From NCBI GenBank assembly GCA_903895055.1, contig CAITSL010000053.1, positions 1-23,309 of the forward strand: a DNA stretch of 23,309 nt, read 5' to 3'. Every line of letters begins with the position of its first letter. The first letter of the stretch is position 1. Made by a program: the position numbers and the translations under genes. Shown one piece after another: positions 1-7,057 of the stretch. The DNA comes from an uncultured bacterium. GTDB lineage: Bacteria > Patescibacteriota > Minisyncoccia > Phycocordibacterales > UBA9973. The notes beneath the pieces are model-generated. The model was given only the letters and a program-made list of their open reading frames with translations, did no database searches and was not told where the DNA came from.

Positions 1-1273
1 AATAAGAGTGGATAACAGTAGTATGATCTTTGCCTCCCAGTTTTTGTCCAATTAATGGATAGGAGACATTAAAATCTTCTCGAAGGAGATACATTACCAC
101 CTGTCTGGCTTTGACAATTTCTTTTCTTCTGGTTTTTTCGTAAACAGATGTCTCCTCCAAATTATAATAATCGCTCACTATTTTTACCACATCTTTTACA
201 GATACGTTTTTTTTAGGTCCGATGTTGTTTTTTAATAGACTTTTAACGTCCGGGATTGAAAGCATTTTATTTTTAAGGCGATATTGACATACAATAGTGT
301 TCAGGCTTCCCTCTAGTTCACGAATATTGCCATGGATATTGGAAGCGACATACTCCAAAATATCTTGTTCCAACTCAACACCTTGTTCTTGAAGTTTGAC
401 TTTGAGGATTGCGAGCCTGGATTCATATTCCGGCTCGGTAATATCCACAATCATTCCGGCGGCAAAGCGCGATTTTAAGCGGTCCGCTAACTCTGGGATA
501 TAATTGGGATGTTTATCGGAGGAAAAAATAATTTGTTTGTTATTTTCATAAAAAGTATTAAAAGTATGGAAAAGTTCTTCTTGAATTTTTTCCATCTTGC
601 CTATAAATTGGATATCATCAATTATTAAAAGATCATATTTGCGATATTTTTCCTTAAAAGAATTTGCTTTGTTGTTTTGCAATGAATTTATGAAATCAGT
701 AGCAAATTTTTCCAAAGTTAAATAGTGCACTTTTTTATTGGGATATTTTTCTTTTATGGCATTCCCTACCGCTTGAATTAAATGAGTTTTTCCAAGTCCA
801 GTTGAGCCATAGACAAAAAATGGGTTATATTTGGTTCCGGGGTTTTCTATAATCGCCTGAGAAGCCGCATAAGCGAGCTCATTAAAAGATCCCACAATAA
901 AAGAGTTAAAATGATAACGGGGGTTCAATTTGTCTTCCGGATTGATATAAAGGTCCCTCAAAGGGAGTTCTTGCTTTGGGAACTGTTCACTGGTATAAAT
1001 ATTGGATAATTCCTGTTTTACTGCTTCTGTTTTAGTAATAATGTACTCCACTGCCCTCATATTTATATATGTGTCCGCGATTGTTTTGGTAATTAATTTA
1101 TGATATTTATGTTTTAACCAATCACGCACAAATTCGTTAGGTACGCCCACATAAACAATCCCAGCTTCCTCTCTTAAAATCGAAGTATTTTTAAACCAGG
1201 TGCTGAAATTTGCTTTTGAAACAGTTGTTTCAATTTCCATTAAACATTTTTTCCAAAGTTCTCTGGTATCCAT
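1..1273 (-). CDS. dnaA: Chromosomal replication initiator DnaA (3' end cut by window edge)
   Basis: Initiator ATPase that binds DnaA boxes and opens the replication origin. The minus-strand reading frame starts MDTRELWKKC at 1273 and stays open to base 1, giving 424 residues. The N-terminal domain I is followed by the AAA+ core, with Walker A GSTGLGKTHL near residues 153-162 and Walker B LLIIDDIQF near 210-218. The C-terminal domain ends in the DnaA signature GGKDHTTVIHSY at about 413-424. The DnaA family is usually 440-470 aa, so only a few codons plus the stop should lie outside the window. The gene is transcribed divergently from rpmH. A TATAAT box 7 nt before the ATG and DnaA-box-like sites in the same gap suggest autoregulation. 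No Shine-Dalgarno sequence is visible. Identification is secure. Confidence 0.97.
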   Translation of the reverse strand, partial: MDTRELWKKCLMEIETTVSKANFSTWFKNTSILREEAGIVYVGVPNEFVRDWLKHKYHKLITKTIADTYINMRAVEYIITKTEAVKQELSNIYTSEQFPKQELPLRDLYINPEDKLNPRYHFNSFIVGSFNELAYAASQAIIENPGTKYNPFFVYGSTGLGKTHLIQAVGNAIKEKYPNKKVHYLTLEKFATDFINSLQNNKANSFKEKYRKYDLLIIDDIQFIGKMEKIQEELFHTFNTFYENNKQIIFSSDKHPNYIPELADRLKSRFAAGMIVDITEPEYESRLAILKVKLQEQGVELEQDILEYVASNIHGNIRELEGSLNTIVCQYRLKNKMLSIPDVKSLLKNNIGPKKNVSVKDVVKIVSDYYNLEETSVYEKTRRKEIVKARQVVMYLLREDFNVSYPLIGQKLGGKDHTTVIHSY

Positions 1274-1280
1274 GCGTGAG

Positions 1281-1286
1281 ATTATA
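1281..1286 (-). promoter_or_regulatory. -10 box of dnaA
   Basis: A perfect TATAAT on the minus strand, with 7 nt between it and the dnaA ATG at 1273. Transcription from it would begin at or within a base or two of the start codon, giving a leaderless or nearly leaderless mRNA. No convincing -35 was found. That this is a promoter is inference from consensus and position. Confidence 0.55.
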
Positions 1287-1293
1287 CTATATT

Positions 1294-1347
1294 AGTTGAT
1301 AATAGAAATAAAAAACCTTATTAACTATGTTGATAAACTGTTGATAA
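1294..1347 (-). promoter_or_regulatory. Three DnaA-box-like sites between dnaA and rpmH (candidate oriC or autoregulatory site)
   Basis: On the minus strand, TTATCAACA occurs at 1328-1336 and again at 1339-1347, 11 bp apart (one helical turn), and TTATCAACT occurs at 1294-1302. Each differs from the TTATCCACA consensus by one or two bases. They lie in the 91-bp AT-rich gap between divergent dnaA and rpmH, a usual place for origin or dnaA control sites. The caveat is that the plus-strand reading of the same bases (TTGATA) fits the rpmH -35 element, so the repetition could reflect promoter sequence rather than DnaA binding. Confidence 0.5.
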
Positions 1348-1358
1348 TGTTATATACT
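1330..1358 (+). promoter_or_regulatory. Promoter of rpmH
   Basis: TTGATA at 1330-1335, a 17-nt spacer, and TATACT at 1353-1358 make a near-consensus sigma-70-type promoter. The -10 box ends only 6 nt before the rpmH ATG at 1365, so the transcript would be leaderless. The two TTATCAACA sites overlap the -35 element and the spacer, so DnaA bound there could repress the promoter; that part is inference. Confidence 0.65.
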
Positions 1359-1364
1359 ACCCCC

Positions 1365-1499
1365 ATGTCGCAAACGTATCAACCCAACAAAAGAAAAAGA
1401 GCCAAATCCCATGGATTTTTAGTTAGGTCCAGAACCAAAAACGGCAAAAGGGTGCTCTCCAAAAGAAGGAAAAAAGGACGAGCCAAACTTTCTGTTTAA
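1365..1499 (+). CDS. rpmH: 50S ribosomal protein L34
   Basis: A 44-residue, very basic protein of the large ribosomal subunit. It begins [18 protein letters not shown] and ends [18 protein letters not shown], matching the whole L34 family (TYQP, KRKR, HGF, KNG, RRRKGR pattern). The frame is open upstream to 1296, but L34 homology begins exactly at the ATG at 1365, so that start is chosen. No Shine-Dalgarno precedes it (the six bases before the ATG are ACCCCC), which agrees with the leaderless promoter just upstream. It opens the conserved rpmH-rnpA-yidD-yidC-khpB block and is divergent from dnaA, the ancestral bacterial arrangement. Confidence 0.96.
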   Translation: MSQTYQPNKRKRAKSHGFLVRSRTKNGKRVLSKRRKKGRAKLSV

Positions 1500-1516
1500 T
1501 TCATTCCTCTGGCGCT

Positions 1517-1840
1517 ATGTTACCCAAAAAAAATAGGGTTAATAAAAAGTTAGTGGGAGAAATCTTCAAAAAAGGTGCTTTTATTGGTTCTGTCGCCTTA
1601 AATTTAAAATATCTTTTTAAAAAAAATACTACTCCCCCACAAATTTCCTTCGTGGTACCGAAAGCGGTTGAAAAAAGAGCGGTCAGGAGAAATTATCTAA
1701 GGAGACGTGGATATCTGATTTTAGAAAAATATTTTAGCACCATTCCAAATGGATTTTCGGGTGTTTTTATTTTTAAAAAAGTTATCGCTCTTCCGGAAAT
1801 TGAAAATGAAATTAAAAAAATACTCGGTAAAATTAATTGA
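1517..1840 (+). CDS. rnpA: Ribonuclease P protein component
   Basis: Protein subunit of RNase P, which assists the catalytic RNA in removing 5' leaders from tRNA precursors. The 107-aa product has the basic signature RAVRRNYLRRR near residues 54-64, matching the RNR motif helix of RnpA, preceded by a strand-rich segment (ISFVVPKAV). Length is normal for the family. It lies 17 bp after rpmH, and its 3' end overlaps yidD by 35 bp, implying co-transcription and probably coupled translation. It ends with TGA, evidence for the standard code. The RNase P RNA gene is not in this window. Confidence 0.93.
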   Translation: MLPKKNRVNKKLVGEIFKKGAFIGSVALNLKYLFKKNTTPPQISFVVPKAVEKRAVRRNYLRRRGYLILEKYFSTIPNGFSGVFIFKKVIALPEIENEIKKILGKIN

Positions 1841-2021
1841 TTTTTATCAGAAATATATCTCTCCACTTAAAAAACCAAGTTGTGTTTTTTATCCTACTTG
1901 TTCGGAGTACACCAAGGAGGCGATAAACAAATATGGCACACTAAAAGGCATTCGACTTGGATTTTTTCGTATTCTCCGTTGCCACCCGTGGCAGAAAAAC
2001 CATTTTGACCCAGTAAAATAA
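1806..2021 (+). CDS. yidD: Membrane protein insertion efficiency factor YidD
   Basis: Small membrane-associated protein that aids YidC-dependent insertion of inner-membrane proteins. The 71-aa product shows the family core: YQKYISPL, then C.FYPTCSEY, then the RLGFFRILRCHPW motif, ending with DPV. A longer frame begins at 1749, but its first 19 residues lie wholly inside rnpA and do not resemble YidD. The ATG at 1806 (MKLKKYSVKLIDFYQKY) gives the usual family length and is chosen. It overlaps rnpA by 35 bp in another frame. The next gene, yidC, encodes its functional partner. Confidence 0.93.
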   Translation: MKLKKYSVKLIDFYQKYISPLKKPSCVFYPTCSEYTKEAINKYGTLKGIRLGFFRILRCHPWQKNHFDPVK

Positions 2022-2095
2022 GGGTTTTTTCTGTTCTACTTTTTTTAATTACTGAGGTAGTAGATTTTTTTCGTTTTTTCATATAAGATAAGAGA

Positions 2096-2824
2096 ATGTT
2101 AATGTTATCCCATATTTGGAATTTGATTCTTTACCAGCCATTACTGAACATTTTGGCCTTTTTTGTTTCAATTGTTCCGGGCGGAGACGTCGGGGTGGCA
2201 GTGATCCTTTTGACCATCTTAGTGAAAGCAGTCCTCTTCCCTCTTTCTCAGCGTTCGATCGAAAGTCAGGCCAAAATGAATTTGCTGAATCCTGAATTAA
2301 AAAAAATAAAGGATAGTAAATTAAGTAAAGAAGAACAAGCGAAACAAACCTTTGAACTTTATAAAAAATACAAAACCAACCCTTTTTCTGGCTGTTTACT
2401 ACTTTTAATCCAAATTCCGATTATTTTTGCTTTATATTATGTTTTTCTAAAAGGTCTTAAATTTGACGTAAGTTCTCTTTACCCATTTATTCATGCCCCT
2501 GTAAATATCAATATGAACTTTTTGGGATTTATTAACTTGGGTACCAAAAGTATTGGATTGGCAATTGTGGCCGGGGTATCGCAATTCTTTCAGGCGTACT
2601 ATATGCCTAAACCAAGTCTTTCCAAGGACAGTAAAGGCACTTTCCAGGATAGCTTTGCTAAAAGCATGAATATGCAAATGAAATATGTTTTTCCTTTCAT
2701 TGTGGCTTTTATCGCTTATAGTATTTCTGGAGCAGTTGCCTTATACTGGATTACCAGTAATATCTTTGCCGTGGGTCAACAGCTCTATGCCAAAAAAAAG
2801 AAGGACTTGTTGGTTATAAAATAA
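2096..2824 (+). CDS. yidC: YidC/Oxa1-family membrane protein insertase, short form
   Basis: Inserts and folds inner-membrane proteins with or without SecYEG. At 242 aa it is the short Gram-positive/CPR type, lacking the large periplasmic domain of E. coli YidC. The conserved core starts with TM segment VAVILLTILVKAVLFPL (about 34-50), followed by a cytosolic coiled hairpin (QRSIESQAKMNLLNPELKKI to YKKYKTNPFSGC). Later TM segments surround IPIIFALYYVFLKGL, LAIVAGVSQFFQAYYM and FPFIVAFIAYSISGAVALYW. The groove arginine of the family (TxxVR) appears here as lysine, K44. A second ATG lies two codons in. TATAAG followed 8 nt later by the ATG may be a weak promoter. The preceding 74-bp gap holds a T-rich stretch but no convincing terminator. 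Confidence 0.95.
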   Translation: MLMLSHIWNLILYQPLLNILAFFVSIVPGGDVGVAVILLTILVKAVLFPLSQRSIESQAKMNLLNPELKKIKDSKLSKEEQAKQTFELYKKYKTNPFSGCLLLLIQIPIIFALYYVFLKGLKFDVSSLYPFIHAPVNINMNFLGFINLGTKSIGLAIVAGVSQFFQAYYMPKPSLSKDSKGTFQDSFAKSMNMQMKYVFPFIVAFIAYSISGAVALYWITSNIFAVGQQLYAKKKKDLLVIK

Positions 2825-2831
2825 AAATAAG

Positions 2832-3296
2832 ATGGAAAAAAATGAAATCCAAAATTTAATAAAAGAATTAATTGAAAAAACCACCATCCCCCTGGTTGGG
2901 ATTTCTGTAAATGAAGATGACAAAAAAACAATTTGGTTTAGAGTGGAAACGAGGGAGCCCCATTATTTCCTTGGGCGTGGTGGCGAAGCGCTTTTTGCTT
3001 TAAATCATCTAGCCAGAAAAATGATTGAAAATAAGACAGCAGAGGGAGAGGAGAATCAAATTCTGATTGATATTAATGATTTTCAAAAGAAACGAATTGA
3101 AAATATTCATGCGATTGCCCACATGATGGCTGAGCGCGCCAGATATTTTAAATCAAATATAGAAGTTGACCCGATGCCGGCCTATGAGCGCAGAATTGTG
3201 CATGAATTTTTAGCGGAAGCGACTGATTTAAAAACCGAATCGGAGGGCGAAGGCATGGCTCGCCGGGTGGTGATTAAATACATAGGAACTATTTGA
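2832..3296 (+). CDS. khpB: KhpB/Jag RNA-binding protein (KH and R3H domains)
   Basis: RNA-binding protein of the Jag/SpoIIIJ-associated family, often encoded after yidC and linked to cell-envelope control. The 154-aa product has a KH domain with the GxxG loop as LGRGGEAL (about 48-55), then an R3H domain around MAERARYFKSNIEVDPMPAYERRIVHEFLAE with RRVVI at the end. The N-terminal Jag_N domain of Firmicutes homologues (often over 200 aa in all) is absent, which is common in reduced genomes. It starts 8 bp after yidC and ends with TGA. Its last 8 bp overlap the 3' end of the convergent gene at 3289-4713. Confidence 0.92.
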   Translation: MEKNEIQNLIKELIEKTTIPLVGISVNEDDKKTIWFRVETREPHYFLGRGGEALFALNHLARKMIENKTAEGEENQILIDINDFQKKRIENIHAIAHMMAERARYFKSNIEVDPMPAYERRIVHEFLAEATDLKTESEGEGMARRVVIKYIGTI

Positions 3297-4713
3297 GTTT
3301 CAGCTCCCAAAGATAAGAATCTTTTTTATTCACAAAAAATAGATAATCTCCATTTTGGTCCAAGGACAGTTTTATTCCATCTATCTCCTCACCTTCTGTA
3401 AAAGCAGTCGGGTCAGCAATATCTGTCGCATTTCCATTCTCCACGTTTATTTTCCAAAGGTCATCTGAAAAAGAAACTTCTCCTTGATACCAGGTGTCTG
3501 GGAAATTTCTCCCGTCAACGTATTTAGGAACGGCGCAATAAAGCGTAGTACTATCACTCCCCCATACGCATTTTTCCGGCATAGTTTTAATTCCAATGGA
3601 AACAGAATTTTCCGTATCGGTGTTGTAGACCCGCAAGGCTAAATTATTATCATTATATAAAACCAACTTGCCACTCGGGCTGGTAAGGGTCGTGAGTCCA
3701 TTGATCCCGCTTAAGATTTTAGTCACCTTTTTAAGGCTTGGGTCGAGAGAATACATATATCCCGGAGTAGCATAAGAAGGCTTGGTGGTTAAAGTAATCA
3801 TTCTGGTATTGGGCCACTGGGAGAGCCATTCAGTAAACGGAGAATTAAATATTTGATTTTTACTATTTCCGGAAAGAGTGGCAGTTACTCCAATCGTGCC
3901 ATTTCCACTCTCAAATAAGTAAAACATTGAAGAAGTGTTTGGAGAAATACTGATGTCCGTAATATTTTCCGGCAAAAAAGCTCCCGTTATTTCGTTTGAA
4001 ACGGAACTATCTTGGCCCAAAACTTCTTTGGGTAAGGTCCCCGCAAATGTTTCTATAGTCCTTCCGTCTTCTTTTAGATATCTCATAGAAAGAGACTGTC
4101 CGCTTCCTCCAAAATATGCATCATAGACTTGAGGGATTACGGTCGTAGTAAATTTGCGCTCATCGATATTATCTGCGAAAGTTTCATAAATATTCCCAGT
4201 GGCTCTTTCCACGTATCTTAAGCTCGATGCAAATTCAGTGGCAGGAGGAGTGGGGACAATAGGTATTGGTGGAGTTAGACCCCCTCCTTGCTCCTCCCCC
4301 TTACTAAGGGGGAGGTTGGGTAGGGGTGTATTTGTTGTTGAATTATCTGTCGCTGTTGTGGTACTGAGGGCCGGGGAGGGGTTTAAAGTCACTGCAGGCA
4401 CTGCTGTATATCTTTCCTTCATAAAAACAGTATAACCAGCGATGGGCATACTTGAAATTTTGGCGAGTAATTGTTTTGGAGTTCCGGTTGTGGCTGGTGG
4501 GACATAGCCCGAAACATTTACCGGCGGAGTTTCGCTTCCCGTATTTGTCGTCGTGCTTTTTCCAAACGGAAAAAGGTTGGATATAAAATTAATCCCGCTG
4601 GTTGTCCCGCCCCCTGTATTATTTGCCGGTTTGTAAGAATATATAAAAACGAAAGCAATAATAACTATTATTACTAAAACGATTGTTATTAAAATGATGT
4701 TTCTTTTTGACAT
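3289..4713 (-). CDS. Membrane-anchored protein with a probable beta-propeller-like domain, T4SS cluster
   Basis: Function unknown. The 474-aa product has one N-terminal TM helix (about 5-27, IILITIVLVIIVIIAFVFIY) and no obvious cleavage site, so it is probably a type II anchored, externally facing protein. A Pro/Ser/Thr/Asn-rich linker (about 30-165) is followed by repeated short beta-like segments such as DISISPNTSSMFYLF, TSPSGKLVLYNDNN, WGSDSTTLYCAV and LSLDQNGDYLFFVN. This spacing recalls TolB/WD40-like propeller blades, though no blade motif is canonical. The linker carries an in-frame palindromic element encoding PLPNLPLSKGEEQGGG. It is the last gene of the minus-strand cluster, starts 3 bp after the pilin-like gene, and overlaps convergent khpB by 8 bp. 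The fold is inference. Confidence 0.8.
   Translation of the reverse strand: MSKRNIILITIVLVIIVIIAFVFIYSYKPANNTGGGTTSGINFISNLFPFGKSTTTNTGSETPPVNVSGYVPPATTGTPKQLLAKISSMPIAGYTVFMKERYTAVPAVTLNPSPALSTTTATDNSTTNTPLPNLPLSKGEEQGGGLTPPIPIVPTPPATEFASSLRYVERATGNIYETFADNIDERKFTTTVIPQVYDAYFGGSGQSLSMRYLKEDGRTIETFAGTLPKEVLGQDSSVSNEITGAFLPENITDISISPNTSSMFYLFESGNGTIGVTATLSGNSKNQIFNSPFTEWLSQWPNTRMITLTTKPSYATPGYMYSLDPSLKKVTKILSGINGLTTLTSPSGKLVLYNDNNLALRVYNTDTENSVSIGIKTMPEKCVWGSDSTTLYCAVPKYVDGRNFPDTWYQGEVSFSDDLWKINVENGNATDIADPTAFTEGEEIDGIKLSLDQNGDYLFFVNKKDSYLWELKLK
4282..4326 (-). repeat. In-frame GC-rich palindromic element (GEE..GGG type)
   Basis: The core at 4293-4315 is a perfect palindrome with 11-bp arms (CCTCCCCCTTA) around a single C. 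It is much more GC-rich than its surroundings and lies in the coding linker of the 474-aa protein. Read in frame it gives PLPNLPLSKGEEQGGG. A related element in the same frame occurs at about 10257-10305. Confidence 0.75.
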
Positions 4714-4716
4714 AAA

Positions 4717-6075
4717 TTAATAAGAGAAAACATGATAATGGGTTGTCTCAGCTTCATCAACAAGTTTCATGCCATCAACTATATACATTGGATATAATTT
4801 CCCACCTATCCATTTAACCATTTGTGGCTGATTTGTGCCATTTTGAGTTACATAATTTACTAAACTAGTGCTTTTGTGTAAATCTACAATATTACCACCT
4901 GGCATATGTATTAGTTTTGCGTTTGAAGTATGCATCCAACACTCAGTTCCGCCAGTTATTTGTATATCACAACTTCCCTTTAGATATTTATCACAATTTT
5001 GCTTTAATTTAATCACCCCAGCGGTGTCTAATTTATACACACTAGTACATTTATCACCTACATGTTCACATGACATAGGATTATTAACTGAAATATGATT
5101 TACAACCAACTGTGCAATGGTATTTGGCTCATCTGGTCTCAGTGGCCAGACATCTCCTAATTTATATTCATTATTGCAAACTGCTCCAGAGGTTGGTGGT
5201 GTGGTAACATCGCTGACGATTTGTTGTGGGTCTATTGTTATCGTCGCTGTGGGCAAATTATTTAAGCAAATATTCAATAGGTTCGGATTTAAAGTATTCA
5301 AAATAACAAAGGCCCCAAGCGCCAAGAGAAGCCCCAAGATCGCATTGATAATTGATTTCTTCCCTTCTTCTTTAGAAGAAACCAATTCGCTTGTCATATA
5401 TTGGATTCCTCCCCACACGATCATAATCACAGCCAAAACTGCGCAGAGACCCAGGAATATTTTTATCATAATATTCAAATAATTTCCAAAAGGGCAAGGG
5501 TTTGTGTCTTTGTTATATTGAGTATCAATGCAAGGCTTCCCTTTTGCGTCTACGCAACCAGGAGTTCCTACTCCCGGGAGTGGAGCAAGTGGCGTGTAGG
5601 TTGTTTTTGTGCTGACTGCGGGTGTGGGGGTGTTTGTGATTATAATTGGTGATTGTGGCGATCCACAGGTTTTCACTCCTTCTGCTGGCGTTGTTTCCGT
5701 ATATGCAATGGCAAGTTTTGGTATTCCTGCCACTATGACATTAACTCCATAAGTGGTACCCGGGTCTAAAACAGACCCAGTGAGATATTGTGCATAATTA
5801 GTTTTTACTATTGAGGTTTGATTGGGTGGCACAGCCGTAGTTCCCTGGAAAAGATAACCATAAATTTTTGTGTTGTCTGGGATATTGGTTGTGGTTATTT
5901 TAAAACTCCAAGACCACTTATCTGTTGAGCCATTTAAATTACACGCAAAACGTTCTAGCTTGATTGTTTGATCTGCTGCCAGAGTTGTTTTAAAAGGCAA
6001 AAATATCCCAAACAATACCAAAAATAAAAAAGAAAAATTTATTATTTTATTTATTTTTGTTTTAGAAGTTAACAT
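4717..6075 (-). CDS. VirB2/TrbC-like T4SS pilin with C-terminal M15/LAS-like domain
   Basis: Likely the pilus subunit of the cluster. The 452-aa product has a signal peptide (about 1-33), an exported beta-rich region (35-190), then a VirB2-like pair of hydrophobic helices at about 197-222 (IFLGLCAVLAVIMIVWGGIQ) and 237-262 (IINAILGLLLALGAFVIL). The helices are joined by a short charged loop with SSKEEGKKS. This is the TrbC/VirB2 pilin layout common in CPR genomes. The C-terminal part (about 300-452) has TGGTE, HMPGGNIVDL and a terminal E-x-x-HYHVF. These resemble the zinc-ligand pattern HxxGxxxD...ExxHxH of M15/LAS peptidases, with one extra residue between the first His and Asp. The family is much longer than classic VirB2 (about 120 aa). 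Its start overlaps the 322-aa gene by 14 bp, so translation is probably coupled. Confidence 0.8.
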   Translation of the reverse strand: MLTSKTKINKIINFSFLFLVLFGIFLPFKTTLAADQTIKLERFACNLNGSTDKWSWSFKITTTNIPDNTKIYGYLFQGTTAVPPNQTSIVKTNYAQYLTGSVLDPGTTYGVNVIVAGIPKLAIAYTETTPAEGVKTCGSPQSPIIITNTPTPAVSTKTTYTPLAPLPGVGTPGCVDAKGKPCIDTQYNKDTNPCPFGNYLNIMIKIFLGLCAVLAVIMIVWGGIQYMTSELVSSKEEGKKSIINAILGLLLALGAFVILNTLNPNLLNICLNNLPTATITIDPQQIVSDVTTPPTSGAVCNNEYKLGDVWPLRPDEPNTIAQLVVNHISVNNPMSCEHVGDKCTSVYKLDTAGVIKLKQNCDKYLKGSCDIQITGGTECWMHTSNAKLIHMPGGNIVDLHKSTSLVNYVTQNGTNQPQMVKWIGGKLYPMYIVDGMKLVDEAETTHYHVFSY

Positions 6076-7030
6076 TGATTTCTTTGTCCAAGGATTGGAA
6101 AAGTGTTCGAGTATTATTAATGACTACTTTGACAACGGCGGTGCCGGATTTGTTATCTTCCGGTTTAATAGACAAGATATTTTTTTGATTCGGAATTAAT
6201 GTATCTTCGCCGTTTAAGGACCAATTGAAGGTAAGGTTTCCCGAATTTAAATCTTGGCTGGAGAAAAAGTATGGTTCAGCCACAATTGTATCCCCGTTTT
6301 TGTTTAGGGTGTATCCATCGGTCAAAGCATTTTCCCACTTGGTGCCTAAATTTTGGTCTTTCTCGTAAAAAATAATTTTTGGATTGCCGGGAGTAATGGT
6401 AATTTGGCCCAAGCCAATATTATTTCCCAAAAGATCCGAAACAGTTACTCCAACTTTATTATTGTCTTCCAAATAGCTATTTTGGTAAATATAAAAATTT
6501 TTCTGATAACCGGAAGAATCCGGTTTGCCTTTGTCATCCTGCCTCCATTGATAACTATAGCCAAGTAAATTTTGAGTACTCGGGATAGCCACCACTTTTA
6601 TTTTTCCCTCAATGGAAGCCAAAGTTTTCCCTTTGTAAAAAGGCGGGGCATAGGTGTTATCCGCTTCCCAAAGCAGGTCGATATCCGAAGGAGAAATAAT
6701 TATTTTTTTATCCAAAGTGGAACCATCCACCGTTTCTATTTTTGCTTCCAAATTTGTTTGGAAACCGGAATTGCCCACTTTGAAGGAAAAACTGGTTTTG
6801 CCCACCCCTTCCAGCATGGTCTGGTTGTCCAAAATCCAAGAAATTCGGGCATTATTTAGATCTGTGGTATAGGTGGAGAGAGAAGCGGTGACACTCTCCC
6901 CCGCTTTGGGGTAGGCTGGATTGATATTGAGTACGATATCGGTACTTTCCACTTGCGCATTTGTTTTCAAAGCGAAAAAAGCACCCAAGAGAATCAGAAC
7001 GAAAAATAAAATGAAGCTTTTTTTTGACAT
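6062..7030 (-). CDS. Secreted Ig/PKD-like protein of the T4SS cluster, function unknown
   Basis: The 322-aa product has an N-terminal signal peptide (about 1-25, FILFFVLILLGAFFALKTNA). Two or three Ig-fold-like beta segments follow: one with NPAYPKAGESVTASLSTYT..ISWILDN, one after LLWEADNTYAPPFYKGKT, and a C-terminal one with LTFNWSLNGED and GTAVVKVVINNT. These patterns look like PKD/Ig-like adhesion modules, and no catalytic motif is seen. The gene sits between virB4 and the pilin-like gene and overlaps the latter by 14 bp, so its product is probably a surface component or assembly partner. An extended -10 promoter ends 8 nt before its ATG, so it probably starts a separate transcript. Function is not assigned. 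Confidence 0.8.
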   Translation of the reverse strand: MSKKSFILFFVLILLGAFFALKTNAQVESTDIVLNINPAYPKAGESVTASLSTYTTDLNNARISWILDNQTMLEGVGKTSFSFKVGNSGFQTNLEAKIETVDGSTLDKKIIISPSDIDLLWEADNTYAPPFYKGKTLASIEGKIKVVAIPSTQNLLGYSYQWRQDDKGKPDSSGYQKNFYIYQNSYLEDNNKVGVTVSDLLGNNIGLGQITITPGNPKIIFYEKDQNLGTKWENALTDGYTLNKNGDTIVAEPYFFSSQDLNSGNLTFNWSLNGEDTLIPNQKNILSIKPEDNKSGTAVVKVVINNTRTLFQSLDKEINVNF

Positions 7031-7037
7031 ATATTTA

Positions 7038-7057
7038 TATTATACCACTATTGTTTT
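7038..7057 (-). promoter_or_regulatory. Extended -10 promoter of the 322-aa gene
   Basis: On the minus strand, CTGAAA, a 17-nt spacer and TATAAT at 7039-7044, with an upstream TGG making an extended -10. The ATG follows 8 nt after the -10, implying a near-leaderless mRNA. The block AAAACAATAGTG plus TATAATA recurs with one mismatch at 20187-20206. It overlaps the last codons and stop of virB4 (AAA CAA TAG). Confidence 0.65.

Noticed and set aside
7..15. DnaA-box-like TTATCCACT at the window edge
   Set aside because: It encodes the conserved VIHS of the DnaA signature, so codon content explains it.
1296..1364. Possible 23-residue N-terminal extension of L34
   Set aside because: The extension reads through the promoter and DnaA-box region, is not L34-like, and L34 similarity starts exactly at the ATG at 1365.
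2022..2090. Rho-independent terminator between yidD and yidC
   Set aside because: T-rich tracts and a short CTAC/GTAG pairing exist, but there is no stable GC stem followed directly by a T run.
1838..3296. TGA recoding (Gracilibacteria/SR1 code)
   Set aside because: TGA cleanly ends rnpA and khpB at the family-expected lengths.
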